A stretch of DNA of 64,000 nucleotides, taken from assembly GCF_001544615.1 (NCBI RefSeq), contig NZ_FCNV02000003.1:310001-374000 (forward strand). The letters run 5' to 3'. Each line of letters opens with the position of its first letter. Position 1 is the stretch's first letter. Source of the DNA: Caballeronia concitans. GTDB taxonomy: Bacteria; Pseudomonadota; Gammaproteobacteria; Burkholderiales; Burkholderiaceae. Shown in pieces: positions 34,504 to 44,494 of the stretch. The notes below the pieces were generated by a model. It saw only the letters and a list, made by a program, of their open reading frames with translations, was not told the DNA's origin and did no database searches. The translations under genes were made by a program, and so were the position numbers.

Positions 34504-36762
34504 ATGGATACAAAGCAACAGACGCAGGAACCGACGCAACAGCAACAACAACAGCAGCAACAGCAGCAGTTGGCGACGACGGACGAGGCGTTCATTCCCA
34601 CCGAACACGCGAACATGCCGAACGAGCGGCAGTTCGTCCTGAAATCCGGCAACACCTTCGCCGTCTACGATGCTAACGGCGACATTCGCGGTGGCGACGA
34701 CGGCTTGTTCGTCAACGATACGCGCGTGCTGTCGGAACTCGTGCTGAGCTTCGGCGGGCGCGCGCCTTCGCTGCTGTCGGGCAGCGTATCGAGCGACAAC
34801 GCCGTGTTCACGGCGCATCTGACGAACCGTCCGCTGCCGCCCATCGGCGGGGCGCGCACGCCGGAGGGCGTGATCCACGTCGAGCGCAAGCGGGTGCTGT
34901 CGGGGCACGTGCTGCACGAGAGCATCGTGTTGACGAATTACGGCACGGAGCCGTCGACGGTGCCTATTTCGATTTCCTACGCGGCTGATTTCCTCGACAT
35001 GTTCGAAGTGCGCGGCACGAAGCGGCCCAAGCGCGGCAAGCTATCGCCGCCCTCCGTCGAGAATGGCGAAGTCGTCCTGCGTTACGTGGGACTCGATGAA
35101 GTCGAGCGCGTCGCGCGCATTCAGTTCACGCCCGCGCCGGATGCGCTCTCGCCGACGCGCGCCGACTACGCGCTGCACATTCAGTCGGAGACGGCGATCT
35201 CGGTGTATCTGTCGGTCACGGCCGTCACGCGCGCCCTGAGCGACGCCAGCGACGAAAGCAAGCGCAACGCCGCCGAAGCCGCGGAGTGCGTGCCGGAGTC
35301 GGGTCGGCCGGCCATCCGCGAGGCGCTCGTCGATGCGCACCGCCGCATGCGCGACAAGCGCCGCGCCAGCGCCCGCGTGCGTTCGAGCAATCCGCTCTTC
35401 AGCGAGTGGATCGACCGCTCCCTCGCGGATCTCGGGTTGCTGACCACCGACCTCGATACCGGCCCGTATCCCTACGCGGGCATTCCGTGGTTCTCGACCC
35501 CATTCGGCCGCGACGCGATCATCACTTCGCTGCAGATGCTGTGGCTTCATCCGGCGCTCGCGCGAGGCGTGCTGCGCTTTCTGGCGGCGCATCAGGCGCG
35601 TGAAGATTCCGCGTTTCGCGACGCCGAAATCGGCAAGATCATGCACGAGACGCGCAAGAGCGAGATGGCCGCCACGGGCGAAGTGCCCTTCGCGCTGTAT
35701 TACGGCGGTGTCGACAGCACGCCGCTTTTCATCGTGCTCGCGGGCGCGTACGCGCAGCGCACCGGCGACCGCGCGCTGATCGACGAACTGTGGCCGGCCT
35801 TGCAACTGGCGGCGGATTGGGTCGCGCGTCATTGCGACAAGAATCCGCACGGCCTGCTCGACTATCAGCGGGCGACGGAATACGGGCTCGCGAATCAGGG
35901 CTGGAAGGACAGTCACGACTCGGTGTTTCATGCCGACGGGAAGTTTCCCATTGGCCCGATTGCGCTGGTCGAGGTGCAGGCTTACGCATCGACGGCATTC
36001 TCGACGATGGCGCGCCTCGCTCGCGAACGCGGCGATGAGGCACGCGGGGCGGATTCCGAGCGGCGCGCGGCTCACATTCGCGAGCGCGTCGAGGCGTTGT
36101 TCTGGATGCCCGAGATGGACTTCTACGGCATCGCGCTCGATGGACGCAGCGAGTTGTGCCGGGTGCTGTCGTCGAATGCGGGACATCTGCTCGCGTTCGA
36201 TCTCGTCGAGCGCAAACGCGGCGAGGCTGTCGCGCGGCAACTCGAATCGGCGCTTTTCCATACCGGCTGGGGCGTGCGGACGCTCGCGGCGGGTCAGCCG
36301 CGCTTCAATCCGATGTCCTACCACAACGGTTCCGTCTGGCCGCACGACACGGCGCTCTGCGCGCGTGGTCTCGCGCGGTACGGGGATCGCCGCGCGGCAG
36401 TGGGCTTGCTTCAGGCCTTGTTCGAAGCCGCCGTCACGTTCGATATGCGTTTGCCCGAGCTTTTCTGCGGCTTCACGCGGCAGCGCGGCGAGAGGCCGAT
36501 AGCGTATCCGGTCGCGTGCCTGCCGCAGGCCTGGGCGGCCGGCGCGCCGTTCATGATTCTCGAAGCGTGTCTCGGCGTGACGGTCGATGCCGTCAACGAA
36601 GAAATACGGATCGATCGGCCGCAGTTGCCGGACGGCATCGACTGGCTGGAGATCGCGGACCTGCGGCTGGGCGATCGCGACGTTGCCATCACGTTCAGGC
36701 GGGTTGGCGGTCAGGTGGTGCCGTCGGTGGAAGGGGATGCGAGGGTGGTCGCGGTGCTTTGA
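34504..36762 (+). CDS. Amylo-alpha-1,6-glucosidase (glycogen debranching type)
   Basis: This encodes 752 residues from ATG 34504. An N-terminal linker has eleven Gln in a row. The N-terminal beta domain (about 40-250) reads FVLKSGNTFAVYDANGDIRGGDDGLFVNDTRVLSEL. An (alpha/alpha)6 catalytic domain (about 310-730) carries PYAGIPWFSTPFGRDAIITSLQMLW, NQGWKDSHDSVFHADG and YHNGSVWPHDTALCARGL. These are typical of the bacterial debranching-enzyme family, also annotated as trehalase/glucoamylase-like. It probably hydrolyses alpha-glucosidic branch bonds in glycogen or a related glucan. No glycogen genes flank it. Confidence 0.9.
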   Translation: MDTKQQTQEPTQQQQQQQQQQQLATTDEAFIPTEHANMPNERQFVLKSGNTFAVYDANGDIRGGDDGLFVNDTRVLSELVLSFGGRAPSLLSGSVSSDNAVFTAHLTNRPLPPIGGARTPEGVIHVERKRVLSGHVLHESIVLTNYGTEPSTVPISISYAADFLDMFEVRGTKRPKRGKLSPPSVENGEVVLRYVGLDEVERVARIQFTPAPDALSPTRADYALHIQSETAISVYLSVTAVTRALSDASDESKRNAAEAAECVPESGRPAIREALVDAHRRMRDKRRASARVRSSNPLFSEWIDRSLADLGLLTTDLDTGPYPYAGIPWFSTPFGRDAIITSLQMLWLHPALARGVLRFLAAHQAREDSAFRDAEIGKIMHETRKSEMAATGEVPFALYYGGVDSTPLFIVLAGAYAQRTGDRALIDELWPALQLAADWVARHCDKNPHGLLDYQRATEYGLANQGWKDSHDSVFHADGKFPIGPIALVEVQAYASTAFSTMARLARERGDEARGADSERRAAHIRERVEALFWMPEMDFYGIALDGRSELCRVLSSNAGHLLAFDLVERKRGEAVARQLESALFHTGWGVRTLAAGQPRFNPMSYHNGSVWPHDTALCARGLARYGDRRAAVGLLQALFEAAVTFDMRLPELFCGFTRQRGERPIAYPVACLPQAWAAGAPFMILEACLGVTVDAVNEEIRIDRPQLPDGIDWLEIADLRLGDRDVAITFRRVGGQVVPSVEGDARVVAVL
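34537..34569 (+). repeat. CAA/CAG tract encoding eleven glutamines
   Basis: Eleven consecutive CAA or CAG codons lie 12 codons after the start of the debranching-enzyme gene. Mixed codons reduce slippage, but the tract may vary between strains in whole codons. Confidence 0.9.
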
Positions 36763-36868
36763 GCGTTGGCAACAAACGAACTGAGGACGCCAAGGTGCGG
36801 TTCCGAGTGAGCGGCAGGTCGGAAGAAGCGCTGAAGAATCAAGTGCTTCTTCCGCCTCGATTACCGCA

Positions 36869-38140
<1,272 letters not shown>

Positions 38141-38233
38141 CTATCTCGATAAAGGGCCGAAAAGCGGCCAAAATCGGGTCCGGTGCTTGCTGAATGAGGG
38201 TAAATCCCGACTCATCATCAGCGAGGACACGAC

Positions 38234-39100
38234 ATGAACACCAATGCCTATCCGAAGCCGCCGCTGCCCGAGCAGCAACAGGACCGCACGCCTGGCCTGA
38301 CGGAGCCGATGAATCCGAAGCCCGATCATGGCGAAAAGAGTTACAAGGGCAGCGGCAGGCTGGTGGGAAAAGCGGCGCTCATCACGGGCGCGGACAGCGG
38401 CATCGGGCGCGCGGTCGCGATTGCGTATGCGCGTGAAGGCGCGGACGTCGCCATTTCGTATTTGAACGAACACGACGACGCGAAAGAAACCGCGCGCTGG
38501 GTCGAGGAAGCCGGTCGCAAGGCGCTGCTCCTGCCGGGCGACATCACCGATCGCCAGCATTGCAAGGATCTCGTCGCCAAGACGGCGGAAGCGTTCGGGC
38601 GCATCGACGTGCTCGTGAACAACGCGGCGTATCAGATGACCTACGACAGCCTCGAGGAAATCAGCGACGACGAATGGGACAAGACCTATTCGACGAATAT
38701 CGGCGCGATGTTCCGCATCACGAAGGCCGCGCTCGCGCACATGAAAGAGGGCGGGGCGATCGTCAATACGACGTCGGTGAACGCGGACAATCCGAACCCC
38801 GGCCTAATCGCCTACGCGAGCACGAAGGGCGCAATTCAGAACTTCACCGGCGGCCTCGCGCAACTGCTGGCCGAGCGCGGCATCCGCGTGAACTGCGTCG
38901 CGCCGGGGCCGATCTGGACGCCGCTGATTCCGTCGACCATGCCCCCGGAAAAGGTCAAGAACTTCGGCTCGCAAGTGCCGATGAAGCGCGCCGGCCAGCC
39001 CGCCGAACTCGCCGCGGCCTACGTGATGCTCGCCTCCGACGAAGCCAGCTACATTTCCGGCGCGACGGTCGCGGTGACGGGCGGCAAGCCGATCATCTGA
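38234..39100 (+). CDS. Short-chain dehydrogenase/reductase (YghA-like)
   Basis: This encodes 288 residues. An N-terminal extension of about 40 residues (MNTNAYPKPPLPEQQQDRTPGLTEPMNPKPDHGE) marks the YghA/general-stress SDR group. Cofactor loop ITGADSGIGRAVAIAYAREGADV; NNAAYQ; catalytic Ser (NTTSVN) and YASTKGA (Tyr, Lys); and a C-terminal ISGATVAVTGGKPII. It reduces carbonyls, probably with NADPH; the substrate is unknown. Such proteins are often stress-induced. It is divergent from pobA over a 183-nt gap. Confidence 0.92.
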   Translation: MNTNAYPKPPLPEQQQDRTPGLTEPMNPKPDHGEKSYKGSGRLVGKAALITGADSGIGRAVAIAYAREGADVAISYLNEHDDAKETARWVEEAGRKALLLPGDITDRQHCKDLVAKTAEAFGRIDVLVNNAAYQMTYDSLEEISDDEWDKTYSTNIGAMFRITKAALAHMKEGGAIVNTTSVNADNPNPGLIAYASTKGAIQNFTGGLAQLLAERGIRVNCVAPGPIWTPLIPSTMPPEKVKNFGSQVPMKRAGQPAELAAAYVMLASDEASYISGATVAVTGGKPII

Positions 39101-39133
39101 CCGGCCCGCCGCGAACTGCGCCTGCGCGACGCC

Positions 39134-40186
39134 TTACTCGCCCGCCGCATCCTTCAGCTGATTGCGGCGGTATTCGCCTTGCCGCGTGAGCATCCAGCCG
39201 GGATATTCGGACGGCAACTGGCTCACTTCGTCGAGCGCGGCGAGTTCGTCGCCATTCAGCTTCACGTTCGTCGCCGCGATGTTGTCGTCGAGTTGCTCGA
39301 TCCGCTTCGCGCCGACGATCACGCTCGTCACCACCTTCTGATGTAGCAGCCACGCGAGCGCGACTTGCGCGACGGACACGCCCTTCGTTTCCCCGATGCG
39401 TCGCATCACGTCGATGCAGTCGTACGCGCGATCGACGTTCACCGGCGGGAAATCGAACTTCGACCGGCGGCTGCCTTCTTCGTTGGCGCCATCGCGCGTG
39501 TATTTGCCCGACAGCAAGCCGCCCGCGAGCGGACTCCACACCATCAAACCGACGTTTTCGCTCTGCAGCAGCGGCACCAGTTCGCGTTCGAGATCGCGCC
39601 CGGCGACGGTGTAATACGCCTGCAGCGATTCGAATCGCGCGAGCCCGAGCCGCTCCGAAATGCCGAGCGCCTTCATGATCTGCCACGCCGCCCAGTTCGA
39701 CACGCCGATGTAGCGCACGTGGCCGTGCTGCACGAGCGTATCGAGTGCGCGCAGCGTCTCCTCGATCGGCGTGGCCGGATCGAAGCCGTGAATCTGGTAA
39801 AGATCGACGTGATCGAGTTGCAGACGCTTCAGGCTTTCCTTCACGCCGTCGATGATGTGGAAGCGCGACGCGCCGCGCGAATTCACGCTTTTGGTGCCCG
39901 CTTCGCCGAGAATCTTCGTCGCCACGACGACGTTTTCGCGCGGCACCTTGAGGTTCTTCAGCGCCTGTCCGGTGATGATTTCGGAGCGGCCGTCGGCGTA
40001 GACATCGGCGGTATCGATGAAATTGATGCCCGCGTCCAGCGACCGGCCGACGAGCTTGTCGGCATCCGCCTGCTGAAGCTGGCCGATGTTGTCCCAGATG
40101 CCGCCCGTGCCGCCGCCGAAGGTCATCGTGCCGAGGCACAGCTCAGAAACGAAAAGACCCGTGTTGCCGAATTTCCTGTAGCGCAT
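39134..40186 (-). CDS. Aldo/keto reductase
   Basis: This encodes 350 residues. The AKR tetrad is visible: Asp and Tyr in FIDTADVYADGRSE, Lys in VVVATKI and His in LYQIHGFDP. The start MRYRKFGNTGLFVSELCLGTMTFGGG is typical of the AKR11/12-like group. It is an NADPH-dependent reductase for aldehydes or ketones; substrate unknown. It is divergent from an AraC gene of the YqhC type, which in E. coli answers to reactive aldehydes, so an aldehyde-detoxification unit is plausible. Confidence 0.92.
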   Translation of the reverse strand: MRYRKFGNTGLFVSELCLGTMTFGGGTGGIWDNIGQLQQADADKLVGRSLDAGINFIDTADVYADGRSEIITGQALKNLKVPRENVVVATKILGEAGTKSVNSRGASRFHIIDGVKESLKRLQLDHVDLYQIHGFDPATPIEETLRALDTLVQHGHVRYIGVSNWAAWQIMKALGISERLGLARFESLQAYYTVAGRDLERELVPLLQSENVGLMVWSPLAGGLLSGKYTRDGANEEGSRRSKFDFPPVNVDRAYDCIDVMRRIGETKGVSVAQVALAWLLHQKVVTSVIVGAKRIEQLDDNIAATNVKLNGDELAALDEVSQLPSEYPGWMLTRQGEYRRNQLKDAAGE

Positions 40187-40402
40187 GGTTGCTCCCGTGT
40201 GAATGATCGGCGTGAAGCGCCCGTCGAAGTTGACGGGCGTTCGCCAGCCAATGCAGTATCGTCCGGCAACGCGGACCGTTCATAGCCTGATCCTGTCGGA
40301 TCCTTGCCTTTTCCTGCAAACGCGGGGGCGTTGCGCGCGCACGAACGTGTTCGCGCGAGTAAGCTATCGACACTCTCCCACGCTCCTCTTCCCGCGGACA
40401 CC

Positions 40403-41416
40403 ATGGCGCTGAACGACACGCCCGGCCTCGCCGGCAAAGATGCTCACGATCAACCCCGCGACAGCCGCGATATGCACGATGCCCGCCGTCGCGCCGGCGC
40501 GCCCGACGCGACGCTCGATCAGGCGCGCGTCGATCTCGTGTCGCTGCTCGACCGCCTCACGGCCGGCTGCGAAGGCTCGCTCGAAACGCCGGTGCCGGGC
40601 GTCTATCTGCACCGCATCACGAATCCGGGCGGGCCGAAGCCCGGCATGCAGACGCCCGCGCTCGCGCTGATTGCGCAGGGCAGCAAGCGCGTGATGGTCG
40701 GCGACGACGTCTACGTCTACGACCCGATGCACTATCTCGTCTCGTCCGTCGATCTGCCGGTGATCGGACAGGTGACCGCCGCGAGCGAAACGGAGCCGTA
40801 TCTCGGCATGCGGCTGGACCTCGATGTCGAAGAAATCACGTCGCTGATTCAGGACCAAAACCTGCCGCCCGCGACGCAGGCGGACGCCTCGCGCGGTCTC
40901 TACGTGAACCGCCTCGGCAGTTCCATGCTCGACGCCGTGCTGCGCCTGCTGCGACTCATCGATACCCCCGAGGACGTGCCGATCGTCGCGCCGCTCGTGA
41001 AGCGCGAGATTCTGTATCGGCTGCTGATGAACGGCTCCGGCGCGCGGCTGCGCCAGATCGCGCTGCAGGACAGCCAGACGCAGCGCATCGCGAAGGCCAT
41101 CAAGCTGCTGCGCCAGCACTTCGACCAGCCGCTGCGCGTGGAGGACATCGCGAAAGACGTGCACATGAGCGTGTCTTCGCTGCATCATCACTTCAAGGCC
41201 GTCACCGCGATGAGCCCGCTGCAGTATCAGAAGCAGTTGCGCCTGCAGGAAGCGCGCCGGCTGATGCTGCTCGATATCGCCGATGCCGCGACGGCGGCGC
41301 ATCGCGTCGGCTATGAAAGCGCGTCGCAGTTCAGCCGCGAGTACAGCCGGCTGTTCGGCGCGCCGCCGCTGCGCGACACGCGGCGCTGGCGCGATGCGGC
41401 GGCGGCCGGTGCGTAA
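40403..41416 (+). CDS. AraC-family regulator with N-terminal AraC_N (YqhC-like) domain
   Basis: This encodes 337 residues from ATG 40403. After a polar leader of about 35 residues comes the AraC_N domain (about 60-200: PALALIAQGSKRVMVGDDVYVYDPMHYLVSSVDLPVIGQV). Two helix-turn-helices follow (about 230-325: EDIAKDVHMSVSSLHHHFKAVTAMSPLQYQKQLRLQEARRLM, and AHRVGYESASQFSREYSRLFGAPP). This order matches E. coli YqhC, which activates an aldehyde reductase gene. The divergent aldo/keto reductase gene across the 216-nt gap is the natural target. Confidence 0.92.
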   Translation: MALNDTPGLAGKDAHDQPRDSRDMHDARRRAGAPDATLDQARVDLVSLLDRLTAGCEGSLETPVPGVYLHRITNPGGPKPGMQTPALALIAQGSKRVMVGDDVYVYDPMHYLVSSVDLPVIGQVTAASETEPYLGMRLDLDVEEITSLIQDQNLPPATQADASRGLYVNRLGSSMLDAVLRLLRLIDTPEDVPIVAPLVKREILYRLLMNGSGARLRQIALQDSQTQRIAKAIKLLRQHFDQPLRVEDIAKDVHMSVSSLHHHFKAVTAMSPLQYQKQLRLQEARRLMLLDIADAATAAHRVGYESASQFSREYSRLFGAPPLRDTRRWRDAAAAGA

Positions 41417-41439
41417 GGATCGATTTATTTCATCGTTTG

Positions 41440-41466
41440 TGGAATAGGGCGACCGTGCCGAACGTT
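41440..41466 (+). promoter_or_regulatory. Possible ECF-sigma promoter of the 41506-43202 operon
   Basis: GGAAT (41440-41444) and CGTT (41463-41466) are separated by 18 nt, near the GGAAC-N16/17-CGTT form of some extracytoplasmic sigma promoters. A GTGGAA/TTCCAC inverted repeat frames it. It lies about 40 nt before the lipoprotein-type gene, whose operon encodes an ECF sigma factor. Autoregulation is inferred. Confidence 0.3.
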
Positions 41467-41505
41467 CCACGGATACTTCACCGCAGCCACGAAAAGGAAG
41501 ATGAA

Positions 41506-41877
41506 ATGAACAGGCAAACCAGGTTGGCTCTCTCGGCTCTGACGGCATTCGCGTGCGTCGCATCGACCGCGTATGCTGCAGCGCCGAAGGAATCGAACGG
41601 CATGTTCGTCGACGAAAACGGCATGACGCTCTACACGTTCGACAAGGACAAGGCAGGCAGCCCGAGCGCGTGCACGGGCGGTTGCGCGACGGCCTGGCCC
41701 GCCGCGATGGCGAGCGGCTCGGACCAGCCGAGCGGCAAATGGACGATGGAATCGGCCGATGGCGGCAAACAGTGGGCTTACGACGGCAAGCGCGTCTACC
41801 GCTTCGGGAAGGACACGAAGCCCGGCGACAAGAACGGCGACAACTTCCGCGACGTCTGGCACGTGGTCAAGCCCTGA
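41506..41877 (+). CDS. Exported protein with repeated Y/F-x-[FWY]-x-x-D motif (COG4315 type)
   Basis: This encodes 123 residues from ATG 41506 with AAAAGGAAGATGA upstream. Signal peptide 1-24 (AYA cut). The mature part has ENGMTLYTFDKDKAGSPSACTGGCATAWPA and KRVYRFGKDTKPGDKNGDNFRDVWHVVKP: two copies of a short beta motif and one CxxxC pair, as in the COG4315 secreted family of unknown role. It is first in line before the sigma/anti-sigma genes, 39 nt upstream, so it may be a regulon member or envelope sensor. Confidence 0.82.
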   Translation: MNRQTRLALSALTAFACVASTAYAAAPKESNGMFVDENGMTLYTFDKDKAGSPSACTGGCATAWPAAMASGSDQPSGKWTMESADGGKQWAYDGKRVYRFGKDTKPGDKNGDNFRDVWHVVKP

Positions 41878-41916
41878 GCCTCGCGTGCTCGCGCGAGCCG
41901 GTTCGGGATCAAGGCG

Positions 41917-42435
41917 ATGACCTTCGAAAGCGACCTGCTCGCGCATCTTCCGCAGTTGCGGCGCTATGCGCGCGCGCTGACGGGCGATCGCGCCTGGGCC
42001 GACGATCTCGTTCAGGACGCGACCGAACGCGCCTTGAATCGCGCGAGTGCGTTTCGCGCGGGCACGAACCTGCGCGCGTGGCTGTTCACGATCATGCGCA
42101 ATCTTTATATCGATCAATTGCGCGGACGCCGCGACATTGCCGTCGACGATGAAACCGCGCCCTGGCGACAGATGGCCGCGCCGCGTGGCGAAGTCGACGG
42201 ACTCGTGCTGCGCGACGTCCAGCGCGCGCTGTATTGTTTGCCCGTCGAGCAACGCGAAGTGATGCTGCTCGTGTGTGTCGAGGAAATGAGCTATCAGGAG
42301 GCATCGCAAGTGCTGAACGTGCCCGCAGGCACCGTGATGTCGCGTCTTTCGCGGGCGCGCGAGCACATGCGGGTTTTGCTCGGCGAGGAAGCGGGACGCA
42401 AGGCGTCGTCGCTGAAAGTGGTGAGGCGGTCATGA
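41917..42435 (+). CDS. ECF-type RNA polymerase sigma factor
   Basis: This encodes 172 residues. Region 2 (about 8-75) carries RYARALTGDRAWADDLVQDATERALNRASAFRAGTNLRAWLFTIMRNLYIDQLR. Region 4 (about 100-155) carries LYCLPVEQREVMLLVCVEEMSYQEASQVLNVPAGTVMSRLSRAREHMR. It directs polymerase to stress-type promoters and is presumably held by the membrane anti-sigma factor encoded next, whose start overlaps its stop (ATGA). The inducing stress is unknown. Confidence 0.95.
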   Translation: MTFESDLLAHLPQLRRYARALTGDRAWADDLVQDATERALNRASAFRAGTNLRAWLFTIMRNLYIDQLRGRRDIAVDDETAPWRQMAAPRGEVDGLVLRDVQRALYCLPVEQREVMLLVCVEEMSYQEASQVLNVPAGTVMSRLSRAREHMRVLLGEEAGRKASSLKVVRRS

Positions 42436-43202
42436 CGAATCCCGAGCGCCCTTCGGACAGCAACGAGCGCGACTTGCAGGCGCTGTCATCCTATATCGAC
42501 GACGAACTCAGCGCCGACGAACGCGACGCCGTCGCGCATCGCATTGCGAATGATCCCGCAGCCGAAGCGACGGTGGCCGCGTATCGCGCGCAGGACAACG
42601 CATTGCGCGCACTCTTCACGGGCGATCATGCCGAGCCGCAAGTCATCGTGATGCGGCCGCGTGCGCGCGAGCGTTATCTGCTGGCGGCGTGCTTCCTGGT
42701 CGTGGGCATTGCGTGCGGCATGCTGATACACATGTTGTTGCCGAATATCGATGACGATGCGCGTTCACGCTTCGCCGAACGCGCCGATATCGCGTATGCG
42801 GTGTATGCGCCCGAACAGCGTCATGCGGTGGAAGTGGCGGCGTCGCAGCAGGATCATCTCGTCACGTGGCTGTCGAAGCGTTTGAACCGCACGCTCACGA
42901 TTCCGTCGCTGACCGAATACGGCTTCCAGCTCGTCGGCGGACGATTGCTGCCGGGCGACGAAGGCCCCGCCGCGCAGATCATGTACCAGAATGCGGCGGG
43001 CGAGCGTCTCACGCTCTATATGACGACGGTCGCGCGCAACCAAGCCAAGATAAGAATGCTGCGCGACGGCCCGCGAAGAACGTACTACTGGGCGTCGGAT
43101 AGCGTGGGCTATGCGCTGTCCGGCCAGATTGGCGAAGCGAAGCTGCAGGCTATCGCTTATGACACATGCAAGGAACTCGGCGGCGATCCCGCGAAGTGGT
43201 AG
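42432..43202 (+). CDS. Membrane anti-sigma factor
   Basis: This encodes 256 residues, translationally coupled to the sigma gene. The N-terminal cytosolic part (about 1-75) has an anti-sigma helical pattern LSSYIDDELSADERDAVAHRIANDPAAEATVAAYRAQDNAL, without the HxxxCxxC zinc motif. One membrane helix is about 79-98 (YLLAACFLVVGIACGMLIHML). The periplasmic C-terminal domain (about 105-250) is a beta-rich sensor-like region (YGFQLVGGRLLPGDEGPAAQIMYQNAAGERLTLYM). It should sequester the ECF factor until a periplasmic signal releases it. Confidence 0.88.
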   Translation: MTNPERPSDSNERDLQALSSYIDDELSADERDAVAHRIANDPAAEATVAAYRAQDNALRALFTGDHAEPQVIVMRPRARERYLLAACFLVVGIACGMLIHMLLPNIDDDARSRFAERADIAYAVYAPEQRHAVEVAASQQDHLVTWLSKRLNRTLTIPSLTEYGFQLVGGRLLPGDEGPAAQIMYQNAAGERLTLYMTTVARNQAKIRMLRDGPRRTYYWASDSVGYALSGQIGEAKLQAIAYDTCKELGGDPAKW

Positions 43203-43216
43203 CGCATGCATCGATT

Positions 43217-43251
43217 AAAAAAGCCGCAGCGGAGAGTACACGCTGCGGCTT
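43217..43251. terminator. Bidirectional terminator hairpin
   Basis: An 11-bp perfect stem, AAGCCGCAGCG/CGCTGCGGCTT, has a 9-nt loop. On the minus strand it runs into a T-run (AAAAAA at 43217-43222 on plus), so it should end the minus-strand small gene 43257-43475. On the plus strand it can also stop the sigma/anti-sigma transcript, with a shorter T tail. Confidence 0.8.
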
Positions 43252-43256
43252 CGTTA

Positions 43257-43475
43257 TCAACGATGCGCGGGTTCGAAATGATGCGGATGATGACGTTCCC
43301 ACTCCGTACGCGCCCAATAGCGGTGGCCGTCCCAGTAACGATCGCCGTGCCAGCCAACCGTGACCGCGTGGTGATGATCGTGATACACCTCGGCCGATGC
43401 GACGTTCACGAGGCCGAGTCCCAGCGATGCAGCAAGCGATGCGATCAGCAGGCTTTTCTTTGTCTTGTCGAACAT
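43257..43475 (-). CDS. Small exported His-rich protein
   Basis: This encodes 72 residues from ATG 43475 (AAGGAGC 7 nt upstream). Signal peptide about 1-28 (ASA cut). The 44-residue mature peptide is rich in His, Trp, Arg and Tyr (HDHHHAVTVGWHGDRYWDGHRYWARTEWERHHPHHF), suggesting metal binding in the periplasm. There is no known family. It lies 34 nt downstream of another tiny His-containing lipoprotein gene on the same strand. Confidence 0.75.
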   Translation of the reverse strand: MFDKTKKSLLIASLAASLGLGLVNVASAEVYHDHHHAVTVGWHGDRYWDGHRYWARTEWERHHPHHFEPAHR

Positions 43476-43509
43476 GGTTTTGCTCCTTCGAGTCATCGAG
43501 TTCGCTTGA

Positions 43510-43629
43510 TCAGCGGTAGTAGTCGTGATGATGGTGATAACCGCCGCCATCACCCGGCAGAATGATGCAGCCCGACAACGTGCTTCCTAGCAAGACGCTC
43601 AGGGCTGCAAGAATCGCCAACTTCTTCAT
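43510..43629 (-). CDS. Tiny lipoprotein with His cluster
   Basis: This encodes 39 residues from ATG 43629 (GGAGAAACCC upstream). The signal ends in lipobox LSGC (Cys 21), and the mature peptide is only 19 residues: CIILPGDGGGYHHHHDYYR. The HHHH-D-YY cluster could bind metal. It is upstream of, and in line with, the His-rich protein 43257-43475, probably in one transcript. The 215-nt gap upstream (43630-43844) shows no gene. Confidence 0.7.
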   Translation of the reverse strand: MKKLAILAALSVLLGSTLSGCIILPGDGGGYHHHHDYYR

Positions 43630-43844
43630 GGGTTTCTCCGTGTGAATCCATGAAGAGGAATGTAGCCGTTGGCAAAATGACAAGCCGTGATCGTTTGTAA
43701 GCAAACGTGTTGCGTGAAATATTCACGAAGGCTGCGTGTGAACTCGCTTTGAACTTCGATATGAGCGGGAAGGCGCAAATGTGGACGCCGCCCACATTCG
43801 AGCGGGCGGTGATGATGTGTTTCTTTGAACGATGAAGCGCTGGA

Positions 43845-44267
43845 TTAGCGAACGATCTTCGGCTTGAGATTCGGCGTCAGCGATACGCCGACGACATGAC
43901 CATCGCGCACGCCGCATCGGCTATCGACGCGCGTCCATTGCGGCTTGCCGCGCGCCTTCGCGAACGCACGCATCACAATGACCTGATCGACGGGAATGGG
44001 ATTGCCCGCGTCGAAGATGGGCGTCTGGCTGTCGATCTTCGCGGACAGCACGCGCCGGTCGGGGACGATCAACGCGTCGTAGCGCGGTGCGTCTTCGACC
44101 CAGCGATCGAACGCCGCGACGCATTGCACGACGCTGTCGGGAACATGCAGACGGGTGAGGTACGAATAGTCTTCCGATGCGTCGGGCGTCTCTTGCGCCT
44201 GGGCCAACTGGAACACGGAAGCTGAAAAGAGAAGCGCGGCGAGCGCCGGAGCGATAGAGATTTTCAT
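43845..44267 (-). CDS. Exported protein of unknown function
   Basis: This encodes 140 residues from ATG 44267; a longer frame to 44342 is less likely. Signal peptide 1-24 (AQA cut). The mature part has two Cys (VQCVAAF and SRCGVRDG) that may pair, and SYLTRLHVPDSVVQCVAAFDRWVEDAPRYDALIVPDRRV. I recall similar short periplasmic proteins in Burkholderiaceae but not their job. The ribosome site is weak. The 227-nt gap before the divergent gene at 44495 shows no other gene. Confidence 0.72.
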   Translation of the reverse strand: MKISIAPALAALLFSASVFQLAQAQETPDASEDYSYLTRLHVPDSVVQCVAAFDRWVEDAPRYDALIVPDRRVLSAKIDSQTPIFDAGNPIPVDQVIVMRAFAKARGKPQWTRVDSRCGVRDGHVVGVSLTPNLKPKIVR

Positions 44268-44494
44268 GCGATGACGGTGAGGATGGCGGCAGACAGCACG
44301 AAAAAACGCGAGGCGCGCATCGCATTGAACCGCGACGATCATGGCGGCTTCACGGAGCCACGCGCCTTTTTGAGATGGCGCGAAGTATACCGTGCGATGT
44401 TTTTATTCGTCGAGCGAATCGTGCATTTTGAATGCAAACCGAAAGGCTCGTGGCGCTGTATTCTTTATGCCGATGACACGAGCCAGGGTACGCG

